Of a DNA stretch of 7,702 nucleotides, positions 1 to 6,239 are shown one piece after another. Position numbers and translations under genes: made by a program. The notes under the pieces are model-generated. The model did not search any database. It had not been told where the DNA came from and saw only the letters and a program-made list of their open reading frames with translations. Location of the stretch: contig CANQQH010000053.1 in assembly GCA_947625955.1 (NCBI GenBank), positions 1-7,702 of the forward strand, in the 5' to 3' direction. Within the stretch, counting starts at the first letter, position 1. Every line of letters begins with the position of its first letter. This DNA is from an uncultured Clostridia bacterium. GTDB taxonomy: Bacteria; Bacillota; Clostridia; Christensenellales; UBA1242.

Positions 1-42
1 ATATTGAAGCAAGAAAAATCAAATAATAATCATAAAAAACGC

Positions 43-70
43 AAAATTACACCCAAATGGGTGTAATTTT
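43..70 (-). terminator. Rho-independent terminator after the pnuC-like gene
   Basis: A perfect 12-bp stem (43-54 pairing with 59-70) closes a 4-nt loop (55-58). Its right edge directly abuts the TAA stop of the minus-strand transporter gene at 71-73. Read on the minus strand the stem ends in TTTT and is followed after GCG by a second T tract; read on the plus strand it is followed by a T-rich tail. It can therefore work in both directions. The 42 bases to its left hold no recognisable gene. Confidence 0.85.
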
Positions 71-787
71 TTATATTTTTTGCAGTTTTTCCTGTTTTTT
101 TCTAAGTTTTATAAAAGACGCATAGCCCCAGCAATCAAGAAAAATATAGACTACCGACATCAATATCATCATCACTCCATTATTAGAGTGCCCACCGCTT
201 AGAACCAAGGTCCAAGTTGCAAGGTCAACAAAGCTTCCCATGAGCCACACCAGCCAGCCCTCTTTATATCTCATGGCAATGAGGATGATGCCGCAGATAT
301 TGAGAATGTCGCCGGCGGTGTCGAGTATTGCAAACCTCTGCGTTGGAATTATCGACAAAAGCAAGCTAAAAACAAGGGTTGAAACGAGCACTAACACAAT
401 TGTTAAAAGCGACATTTTCGCACTCATCTTGTTGAGTCGCACCTCGCTATCTTTTTCATTATTCTTCCAAGTAACAAGGCTAAAAACCGAAAGCGGAATA
501 TAGACAATTGCCGTGAACACAGCGCTGGCATACATCGAAGCCATAACGCATGTTATCGTTGACAAAAGGTTTTGAAAAATCCCAACAAACTCCTCAAACC
601 ACTTCCCCTTTGCCGTGAAATACATCTGCACAAAGCCCAAATAGAGCGTGGTTGAGCCCAGCAAATATTGGTCTTTGAAAATCATTCCAAGCCCATAGGA
701 AAAGATGAATGTTAGCGCAAAATACATAAATAATATATATGTTCGTCTTCGCGCAAAAACAATAAAAGCAAAAGAAAAATGAGGCAT
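71..787 (-). CDS. pnuC: PnuC-type nicotinamide riboside/NMN transporter
   Basis: A 238-aa polytopic membrane protein with about seven or eight hydrophobic segments (roughly residues 16-36, 41-57, 64-82, 87-105, 125-147, 151-171, 178-196, 203-225). The second half carries the PnuC-like run GDILN...R.KEGW..W (Asp160 to Trp181) and the closing aromatic VYIFLDCWGY segment. PnuC proteins facilitate uptake of the NAD precursor nicotinamide riboside (or NMN) across the inner membrane; the length fits the family. The start is placed at the ATG at 787, 4 nt after the stop of the upstream SDR gene. The GTGAGG there sits very close to the ATG, so translation probably depends on coupling to the upstream gene. 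An in-frame ATG at 841 (or the TTG at 853) would add a Lys/Arg-rich extension overlapping the SDR gene, which seems less likely. No riboswitch or NiaR-like site was seen. The terminator at 43-70 follows at once. Confidence 0.82.
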   Translation of the reverse strand: MPHFSFAFIVFARRRTYILFMYFALTFIFSYGLGMIFKDQYLLGSTTLYLGFVQMYFTAKGKWFEEFVGIFQNLLSTITCVMASMYASAVFTAIVYIPLSVFSLVTWKNNEKDSEVRLNKMSAKMSLLTIVLVLVSTLVFSLLLSIIPTQRFAILDTAGDILNICGIILIAMRYKEGWLVWLMGSFVDLATWTLVLSGGHSNNGVMMILMSVVYIFLDCWGYASFIKLRKKQEKLQKI

Positions 788-791
788 TGCC

Positions 792-1844
792 TCACTTTTT
801 ATCTTTCTTTCGGATTTGAAGTTTCTTCTTTGGCGAAACATCACCCTTTTCAATCATGAACTCGGTTGCGTCTATGATTGTGCTATTTAATGGCCTTGGA
901 TTAAACGCCAGAGCCTCTCTCGCTTTGGAGTTGTCAAACTCGCCATTTGATGTTATAACCCTCAGCGAAAGTTTTGTGAAAAGTGGTGGAATTTTCTTGA
1001 TGTTATAGTAGAGTTCGCAAAGTGGCGCGAAAAGTTTGCAAAGGAACATTGGCACTTTGGATTTTATTCTCTTGTAGCCCATGTGGTCGCAGACAATATC
1101 GGCTGTGTCTTTGAGCGAAATAAACTCATTCGAAAGAATATAGCACTCCCCACACTTGCCATTTTCGCACGCAGAAACAGCCGCGTCAGCAACGTCTCTA
1201 ACGTCAACAAAATCGTAGCCGCCCTTAACCATGATGCGAAAATCACCATTCGCAAGGTCGCGTATGAGTTTTGTGAGGTGTGTCAAACCAAAATCGTTTG
1301 GACCAATCATCCCCGACGGATGCAAAATGCACGCGTTGAGCCCCCTATTCTTCACGGCGTCGAGAATATAGTTGGCAGCCTCCGCCTTAGTCTTTGCATA
1401 GAGTCCGTCAACCTTATCTGGCAAAAACAAGTTGACCTCAACAATTTTCTCACCTTTTGGCTTTGGTGGAATCGCGTGAACAGAACTGATGTAGATGAGT
1501 TTTGCGTTTGTTTCAATTGCCTTTTCAACGATGTTTTTTGTGCCCTCAACATTTGTCTCATAGACAAGCGGGTCCTTCTTCGACTTGATTGTCACAATCC
1601 CAGCAGCGTGAATAACGAACACATTTGCGTCTTCAATACCCTCAAAAACCTCTTTTAGGCTGTCGATATCTTTAACATCGCACTCGTAAAGCTTGCAGTC
1701 AAGCCCTTTGAGCGCGTTTGGACTCTTGCTTCCCTTGTGAACCATGGCCCTGATTTCGCAGCCACTTTTTCGTTTGTTTAGCGCTCTTATGATGTTGTTG
1801 CCCAAAAATCCGTTGGCGCCTGTTACAATAAATATTTCTTTCAT
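792..1844 (-). CDS. Extended SDR: NAD(P)-dependent epimerase/dehydratase-type oxidoreductase
   Basis: A 350-aa cytoplasmic extended short-chain dehydrogenase/reductase. The N-terminal Rossmann dinucleotide motif TGANGFLG lies at residues 8-15, the CDVKD acidic motif at 56-60, HAAG at 79-82, a catalytic Ser at 120/121 (YISSVHA), and the YxxxK catalytic pair at Tyr149/Lys153 (YAKTK). HPSGMIGP at 175-182 is the typical substrate-side loop of dihydroflavonol-reductase/3beta-HSD/sugar-epimerase members. All catalytic residues are present, so it should be an active NAD(P)-dependent oxidoreductase or epimerase; the substrate cannot be read from sequence. The C-terminus is Lys-rich (last 12 residues). 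The ATG at 1844 has only a weak GAG-type ribosome site but lies about 26 nt from a predicted transcription start. It is the first gene of a two-gene unit with the PnuC-like transporter. Confidence 0.88.
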   Translation of the reverse strand: MKEIFIVTGANGFLGNNIIRALNKRKSGCEIRAMVHKGSKSPNALKGLDCKLYECDVKDIDSLKEVFEGIEDANVFVIHAAGIVTIKSKKDPLVYETNVEGTKNIVEKAIETNAKLIYISSVHAIPPKPKGEKIVEVNLFLPDKVDGLYAKTKAEAANYILDAVKNRGLNACILHPSGMIGPNDFGLTHLTKLIRDLANGDFRIMVKGGYDFVDVRDVADAAVSACENGKCGECYILSNEFISLKDTADIVCDHMGYKRIKSKVPMFLCKLFAPLCELYYNIKKIPPLFTKLSLRVITSNGEFDNSKAREALAFNPRPLNSTIIDATEFMIEKGDVSPKKKLQIRKKDKK

Positions 1845-1855
1845 ATCAATCTCGC

Positions 1856-1884
1856 TTGTTTTGAAAACTAATCTATATTATAAT
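1856..1884 (+). promoter_or_regulatory. Sigma-70-type promoter for the plus-strand SDR gene
   Basis: TTGTTT (1856-1861), a 17-bp spacer and a perfect TATAAT (1879-1884) point to a start near 1891 and a leader of roughly 68 nt before the ATG at 1959. The -10 shares the palindrome TATTATAATA (1876-1885) with the opposing promoter. Confidence 0.6.
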
Positions 1885-1905
1885 AGTTACAGGAAAATAT
1901 CACAA
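1877..1905 (-). promoter_or_regulatory. Sigma-70-type promoter for the minus-strand SDR/pnuC unit
   Basis: On the minus strand TTGTGA (1900-1905) and a perfect TATAAT (1877-1882) are separated by 17 bp. Predicted transcription start is near 1870, giving a leader of about 26 nt to the ATG at 1844. The -10 overlaps the -10 of the divergent plus-strand promoter. Confidence 0.7.
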
Positions 1906-1946
1906 ACGAATTTTATACCTATTTGCAATTTTTATTCCATATGGAA

Positions 1947-1953
1947 AAGGAGA
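1947..1953 (+). promoter_or_regulatory. Ribosome binding site fixing the start of the plus-strand SDR
   Basis: AAGGAGA lies 5-6 nt before the ATG at 1959. It excludes the two possible upstream starts (1923 and the ATG at 1941): the ATG at 1941 would place the Shine-Dalgarno inside the coding sequence, and neither has a purine-rich site of its own. Confidence 0.85.
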
Positions 1954-1958
1954 ATGTT

Positions 1959-2972
1959 ATGAGAGACATTAAAAAAGTCATCATCGCTGGCGGAACAGGA
2001 TTTCTTGGCTATCCTGCCGCCGAGCAATTTTTGAAAATGGGCGTGAAGGTGGATATCATCGCCCTTGAAAACGAACTTGCAAACCTCGACTTCGTTGACA
2101 AGCGCATAGGAGTTGTTCTTTGCGACCTCTTCGCCGCAACGCGCGAAGAAATCTCAAAACTCTTCGAAAAGAAAAACTACGACGCCATTGTCTATGCCCT
2201 GGGTCCCGACGACCGCTACACCCCAAACGCCCCAGCCTATGACTTCTTCCACGAAAGGCTCGTTGACGATTGCAAAAAAGTCATCTCTATTGCAAAGGAG
2301 AGCGGAATCAAGCACGCAACAATCCTGAGCTCGTATTTTGCGCACTTCAACCGCGTTTATAACGGCAAACTTGAAAAGTATCATGCCTACATCAAGTGCC
2401 GCCGCGAGCAACAAGACGAACTTTTGGCACTTGCCTCAAACGATTTTTCTGTCAGTTTTTTGGAACTGCCCTACATCTTTGGCATCGCCGAAGGCAGAGA
2501 GCCAATCTGGAAAAACAGTTTTCTTTCGCACTTTGACGGATTCAAAAAAGTATTCTTCCCAAGCGGCGGCTCAACAGCAATCATAAGTCGCGACGGCGTT
2601 GCCGAGGCGATTGTTGCCTGCACCTTTGCGGGCGAAAATAAGAAATGCTACCCGATCGCAACCGACAACATCTCCTTCAAAGAACTGCTCAAACTCATGC
2701 TCGACGGTATGGGCGACGATAGAAAAATCATGATGCTTCCCGCCTGCCTCTGCGCCCTTGGAACGCACAGCATGGTTAAAAAACAACGCAAAGCGAACAA
2801 GGAGCCAGGGCTCTACTACCCAAAAGTCATGACCCAAATTCTCGCAAAACACTTCGACCTCGACCCCGAAAAGTGTATGAACGACCTGCAATTTTCCCAT
2901 TTCGGCTTCACCGGCGGCACCAACGCCCGCTCCGAAATCTCCCGCACAATGTCCTACTTCAAAAAATCATAA
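1959..2972 (+). CDS. Atypical extended SDR / NAD-dependent epimerase-like protein
   Basis: A 337-aa cytoplasmic Rossmann protein. GGTGFLG at residues 11-17 is the dinucleotide-binding loop, CDLF at 55-58 matches the acidic contact, and ILSSYFAHF at 122-130 holds the usual Ser position. Where most relatives carry YxxxK, this protein reads Y144-I-K-C-R148, so the catalytic Lys appears to be Arg, or the nearby Lys146 has taken its place out of register. A substrate-side ELPYIFG segment (169-175) follows, then a C-terminal half ending in TGGTNARSEISRTM. The family is NAD-dependent epimerase/dehydratase; activity is uncertain because of the altered motif, and it may instead bind a dinucleotide without canonical catalysis. 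It is divergent from, and distantly related to, the SDR on the other side of the shared promoter. Codon use is noticeably richer in C-ending codons than in its neighbours, which could mean higher expression. It is followed by the terminator at 2982-3024. Confidence 0.85.
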   Translation: MRDIKKVIIAGGTGFLGYPAAEQFLKMGVKVDIIALENELANLDFVDKRIGVVLCDLFAATREEISKLFEKKNYDAIVYALGPDDRYTPNAPAYDFFHERLVDDCKKVISIAKESGIKHATILSSYFAHFNRVYNGKLEKYHAYIKCRREQQDELLALASNDFSVSFLELPYIFGIAEGREPIWKNSFLSHFDGFKKVFFPSGGSTAIISRDGVAEAIVACTFAGENKKCYPIATDNISFKELLKLMLDGMGDDRKIMMLPACLCALGTHSMVKKQRKANKEPGLYYPKVMTQILAKHFDLDPEKCMNDLQFSHFGFTGGTNARSEISRTMSYFKKS

Positions 2973-2981
2973 ATGACTTTT

Positions 2982-3024
2982 GCAAAAAAATAAGGATTGA
3001 AAAATTCAATCCTTATTTTTTTGC
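2982..3024. terminator. Bidirectional Rho-independent terminator between convergent genes
   Basis: A perfect 20-bp inverted repeat (2982-3001 with 3005-3024) closes a 3-nt loop. The outer arms are A7 and T7 tracts, so each strand sees a GC-containing hairpin followed by a U run. It lies 10 nt past the plus-strand SDR stop and 22 nt past the TAA of the minus-strand hydrolase, and serves both. Confidence 0.9.
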
Positions 3025-3045
3025 CTCAACAGATTTTGTCAAAAG

Positions 3046-3639
3046 TTATTCGAAATTTTTGTTGAAAAAGTCTATGATTTTTGCGAATGGAATTATGTTG
3101 ACTTGGTCATAAAGGTCGGTGTGGACGGCGTTTGGAATGAGAAGAAGCTCCTTGTTTTTCTTATACTTGCTGTTTTTCGTCATTGCGCTATATGCGTCTT
3201 TGCCAAAGTAGCAGGAATGCGCCTTGTCGCCATGTATGACCAAAACGGCGCTCCTGATTTCGTTTGAATATGACAGCATCTTCGCGTTGATGAAGGAAAG
3301 CGCAGAAGTCTTGTTCCAACCGCCGTTCGAATTGAGCGAGCGCTTGTGATAGCCGCGGCTAGTCTTGTAGTAGTCGTAGTAATCCTTAACATAGAAAGGT
3401 GCGTCGCTTGGAAGTGGGTCAACAACACCGCCAGCCAGTTCGTATTTCCCGCTTTCAAAATCTTTGATGCGTTGTTCGTTGAGCGCCTCTTTCATTTCGA
3501 ACCTTCCATTTTCGTCGAGGCTGTCAAAATAGCCATAGGCGTTCACGCGGCACATATCATACATTGTTGAAACAACAGTCGCCTTTATTCGCGTATCAAT
3601 TGCGGCGGTGTTGAGTGCGATTCCACCCCATCCGCAGAT
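3046..3639 (-). pseudogene. Alpha/beta hydrolase, C-terminal part (frame-disrupted gene)
   Basis: Read from 3639 downward, this frame starts at the nucleophile-elbow region ICGWGGIALN and continues without a stop through IDTRIKATVVSTMYDMC to the TAA at 3046-3048 (197 codons). It carries the remaining catalytic elements of an alpha/beta hydrolase of the YcjY-like kind: the HGDKAHS segment (Asp at residue 113 counted from the Met at 3564) and the late His in IPNAVHTDLYD (residue 148). The matching N-terminal part is in another frame at 3585-3974; about 19 residues (roughly 55 nt) that normally join them are missing. An internal ATG at 3564 opens a 172-aa frame but has no Shine-Dalgarno site and lacks the first half of the fold, so a functional product is unlikely. 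It is the last gene of the operon, ending at the shared terminator. Confidence 0.8.
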
Positions 3640-3974
3640 TCGGCGGCTTGGAAGTCCTCGGTGTTGATGTCTGGACTTGCAACATATCTCGGCTGCCCGC
3701 CACTTTCACCTGTGAAAGACGGGTCGAAGGCAATTGTCAAGAAACCATTTTCTGCTAGTTTCTGCGCGTATAGCCCCGAAGCTTGCTCCTTGACTGCACC
3801 AAAAGGTCCACAAACCGCAATTGCAGGCAAAAGTCCTTTCGCATTTTTTGGTTTATACATATCAGCCACCAAAGTTATGCCGAACCTGTTTGCAAATTGC
3901 ACTTTTTTGTGCGAAACCTTGTCGCTTTTTGCGAAGGTTTTGTCCCATTTCAGTGTAACTTTCAATTCTTCCAT
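3585..3974 (-). pseudogene. Alpha/beta hydrolase, N-terminal part (truncated by deletion/frameshift)
   Basis: The ATG at 3974 has a perfect AGGAGGT at 3981-3987, which overlaps the TAG stop of the upstream CMD-cupin gene. Residues 1-111 match the start of a YcjY-like alpha/beta hydrolase: VTLKWDKTF, the GPFGAVKEQ oxyanion-side loop at 56-64, AFDPSFTGES at 82-91, and PDINTEDFQAA at 101-111. After Ala111 the frame should continue with a short helix and strand (of the form VDFL...RIGIIG) into the nucleophile elbow. Instead the sequence jumps directly to the elbow codons in a shifted frame and ends 18 residues later at a TAA (3585-3587). The break lies at about 3637-3642. The intact protein would be near 327 aa. 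The well-kept flanks suggest a recent lesion or an assembly error. Confidence 0.82.
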
Positions 3975-3985
3975 GATTTCACCTC

Positions 3986-4741
3986 CTATTTCAATTTGTT
4001 ATATTCCTTGTCGTCAACTTTTTCGAGCCACTCGTTCGATGTCTTTTCGCCCGGCACTTCGATTACAAGGTGCGAGAACCAGCTGTCTTTCGCGGCGCCA
4101 TGCCAATGCTTGACGTTTGCCGGAATATTAATGATGTCTCCCGGTCTCATCTCAATGGCCCTTTTGCCAAACTCTTGATAGTAGCCACGCCCGCCAACGC
4201 AAATGAGGATTTGCCCGCCGCCAGATTTTGCATGGTGAATATGCCAATTATTTCGGCACTTTGGCTCAAATGTCACATTGAAAATTCCCATCTGTTCTTT
4301 TGAGATTGGCGCAAGATAGCTCTGCCCAACGAAAAAGTCCTTGAACGCATCGTTTTTTTCGCCAATTGGGAAGAAAATCGTGTTTTGATACATCTCTTTC
4401 TCGGTCTTGGCGTCGAGCTTTTCATTCCAAACATCCTTTGCCATGCGAAAAACTGCCCACGCCTTTGGCCAGCCAACATAGAACGCACAATGCGTGATAA
4501 TGGCGGCGATCTCCTTTTGGCTCACTCCGTTATTTTTCGCGTTTTGCAAGTGATATACAAGCGAAGTGTCGGTTATTCCCGACGACATCAACGCCACAAT
4601 AGTTATAATGCACCTGGTTTTTGTGTTGATGTCTGGATTGTTCCAGTTCTCGCCGAAGAGCACATCATCGTTGAAATGTGCAAAGTAGGGAGCGAACTTG
4701 CCAAGTTGTTTTTTGCCTGCATCCTGAGTAATTTTTTTCAT
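3986..4741 (-). CDS. Carboxymuconolactone decarboxylase-like / cupin fusion protein
   Basis: A 251-aa two-domain cytoplasmic protein. Residues about 10-110 form a CMD/AhpD-like helical domain, with RCIITIVALMSSG (43-55) and EIAAIITHCAFYVGWPKAW (77-95); His84-Cys85 occupy the usual active-site area, but the AhpD CxxC pair is absent. Residues about 135-235 form a single cupin barrel. Its metal-site candidates are His167 and His169 (WHIHH), Gln177 in place of the usual Glu, and His212/His214 in PANVKHWHG. Such fusions are annotated in many Clostridia and Bacteroidetes; the substrate is unknown, and roles in aromatic/lactone chemistry or peroxide reduction are only possibilities. AAGGAGG sits 7 nt before the ATG and overlaps the TAA of the upstream nuclease-like gene (12-nt gap). 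It is followed, with an 11-nt gap, by the broken hydrolase, so the three are very likely one transcript. Confidence 0.88.
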   Translation of the reverse strand: MKKITQDAGKKQLGKFAPYFAHFNDDVLFGENWNNPDINTKTRCIITIVALMSSGITDTSLVYHLQNAKNNGVSQKEIAAIITHCAFYVGWPKAWAVFRMAKDVWNEKLDAKTEKEMYQNTIFFPIGEKNDAFKDFFVGQSYLAPISKEQMGIFNVTFEPKCRNNWHIHHAKSGGGQILICVGGRGYYQEFGKRAIEMRPGDIINIPANVKHWHGAAKDSWFSHLVIEVPGEKTSNEWLEKVDDKEYNKLK

Positions 4742-4753
4742 AATTTTTCCTCC

Positions 4754-5527
4754 TTAAACATTTTCTATAAAGAATTTTCCGTTCTTTCTATCAAGTTTCA
4801 AAAGCGTGATGTCAAAGAAATCAAAAATGTCTTTGACCCACTTCACCATGTTTCCATTCTTATCAAACACCTGCTTGAAAGCACCAGCATTTTCGTCAAG
4901 AAGCACAGCTTTTTTGAGTTTCATTTTGCCACCAATTTCATAGGTTTCAAAAAATCTTTCATTAAGCTTTTGATAATAGGTTTGAATTTCAAGCACGCAA
5001 CGAAGTATTGTCTCGTCACTGGCTTGTTTTCCAAACTTTTCGGCAATTTTAGTAAACTTCTTGGTTTCGGTCATATAGAAAACATCGCCTTTTCTAAGCA
5101 GCAAGTCAATTTTGTCATGCCCGCCATTTGCGGTTGGGATTTGGAAATCAACAACCTTGAACTCACCAGCATCGTCCTGCGCAAAAATACAATGACACAT
5201 CCTCTCCTCCATTCGAGGTTCTTGTGTGCCGCGATCAATATCAGCAATATACTCATCAACTTTCTCTTCGCTTTTCACAATTTCTTCAAGTTTACCTTTC
5301 TTCTTTTTTCTTGTTCCATCGTGATAGCTGCAATTCTCGTTTGGCTCTACTTTTGGCAGTTGTTTTGCTTCGTTGTATGTTTGCATGATAGCCTTCGCCG
5401 TCCACTCGCAATATGATTTCGAAACCAAGTTCGAACTATACCATTTCTTTGGTTGATAGTCCTCTTCCTTCAAATACTTGGGAACTCTTTGATTAACGAT
5501 TGAAATAACATCCTCTTGTTTTAACAT
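4754..5527 (-). CDS. Uncharacterised protein, possible PD-(D/E)XK nuclease fold
   Basis: A 257-aa soluble protein I do not recognise as a named family. Residues 60-110 are highly charged (a Lys-rich GTRKKKKGK run at 71-79, then an acidic helix). The central part resembles the core of a PD-(D/E)XK nuclease: a strand with Asp141 in HDKIDLLL, a turn, then a strand with Glu154-x-Lys156 in YMTETKKF, followed by a helix carrying LEIQTYYQKLN (179-189), the kind of Q..Y segment often seen after the ExK motif. A Glu at 108 (MEERM) could be the N-terminal acidic residue. This is a motif-level reading only. The C-terminus (GNMVKWVKDIFDFFDITLL) is hydrophobic and well formed. A moderate AAAGGA ribosome site precedes the ATG at 5527. 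It is the first gene of the operon with the CMD-cupin gene, an odd pairing. Confidence 0.72.
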   Translation of the reverse strand: MLKQEDVISIVNQRVPKYLKEEDYQPKKWYSSNLVSKSYCEWTAKAIMQTYNEAKQLPKVEPNENCSYHDGTRKKKKGKLEEIVKSEEKVDEYIADIDRGTQEPRMEERMCHCIFAQDDAGEFKVVDFQIPTANGGHDKIDLLLRKGDVFYMTETKKFTKIAEKFGKQASDETILRCVLEIQTYYQKLNERFFETYEIGGKMKLKKAVLLDENAGAFKQVFDKNGNMVKWVKDIFDFFDITLLKLDRKNGKFFIENV

Positions 5528-5550
5528 GGCTTTTCCTTTTCCCTGTTTCT

Positions 5551-5578
5551 ATTTTAATACACTTTTGTTTTTCTTCAA
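5551..5578 (-). promoter_or_regulatory. Possible promoter for the nuclease/CMD-cupin/hydrolase operon
   Basis: On the minus strand TTGAAG (5573-5578), 16 bp, then TAAAAT (5551-5556). The start would lie near 5544, leaving a short leader with an AAAGGA site. The match is moderate; the operon could also be read through from the MBL gene 52 nt upstream, as no terminator hairpin was seen between them. Confidence 0.35.
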
Positions 5579-5579
5579 A

Positions 5580-6206
5580 CTAAATTTCGGTGCTGGCGGG
5601 AATATAGTGCACATATTCAATCACACTCGGATTGACTCTTTGTTTGAGCCCGTCGATAGTGAACTTGTCAGCGTGCCCGCTGGTGTGCAAATCCACAACC
5701 TCAACCCCAAGATTCTGCATTTCGGTCAGGAAGTTTTTCACATCCTCTTTTTCCTTGTAGCCGCTCCAAAGCGAATAAATCAAAACGGCATTTTCGAATA
5801 TGGATGTGTTGAACCTCAGCTTTTTATCTCTGTCAACGCGCCTTAGGTATTCAAGCATCGACGGCCGAACAAGCATTGTGAAATTCGAAAGGTCAACTCC
5901 GCGCCCGTTTTTCTTGCTCCCAATTTCGCACGATCCGAGCCCCTTGTTGTAGGCGTGTTGCATCCGCCAGTCAATCTCATATCGTTTTAGATTGCGTTTG
6001 CTAAGAACCTTTGGAACATTCCAAAAACAATAGACATCTTTGAATGTTTTGACATTTGGAATGCTTCTCATGTTTTCGGTTATGCCAGCAACATAGGTGT
6101 CGATGAGGAAAACTTTCTTGTTCTTCCTGCTCGCCTTATAGAAAGAAACGAGCCTATCGATATTTGTTCCCGCCTGAAAAACAAAAACGCGCTGATATTT
6201 TGCCAT
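5580..6206 (-). pseudogene. MBL-fold/beta-CASP hydrolase, C-terminal part after an in-frame TGA
   Basis: This frame is continuous with the N-terminal part at 6240-6836: both lie in the same reading frame, separated only by the TGA at 6240-6242 and 11 further codons (EREL EKQAAEL) before the Met at 6206. It encodes the beta-CASP insert, with QAGTNIDRLVSFYKA (11-25), FLIDTY (33-38), FTMLVRPSM (109-117) and YSLWSGYKEK (144-153), and then the return of the MBL fold with the motif B loop DLHTSGHAD (172-180; His174, His178). The end reads NPSVIEYVHYIPASTEI and stops at TAG. Relatives normally read something like IPIHTE there and continue further, so the last conserved His appears replaced by Ser and the tail is short. 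No good ribosome site precedes the Met at 6206 (only a weak AGGCGG), so independent translation is doubtful. Confidence 0.78.
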
Positions 6207-6239
6207 GAGTTCTGCCGCCTGTTTTTCAAGTTCTCTTTC

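Noticed and set aside
788..853. An upstream start (ATG 841 or TTG 853) for the PnuC-like protein.
   Set aside because: It would add a Lys/Arg-rich extension overlapping the SDR gene by about 50-60 bases and is not typical of PnuC; the ATG at 787 gives the usual family length. It is not fully excluded, because the site at 787 has tight spacing.
1083..1658. A plus-strand open frame opposite the minus-strand SDR.
   Set aside because: The minus strand encodes a complete SDR with all motifs; the plus frame has no recognisable motif.
4385..5416. A long plus-strand open frame (343 codons) opposite the CMD-cupin and nuclease-like genes.
   Set aside because: Its product is an irregular run of Phe/Leu/His/Asn without domain features. 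It is antisense to two well-supported genes and has no clear ribosome site.
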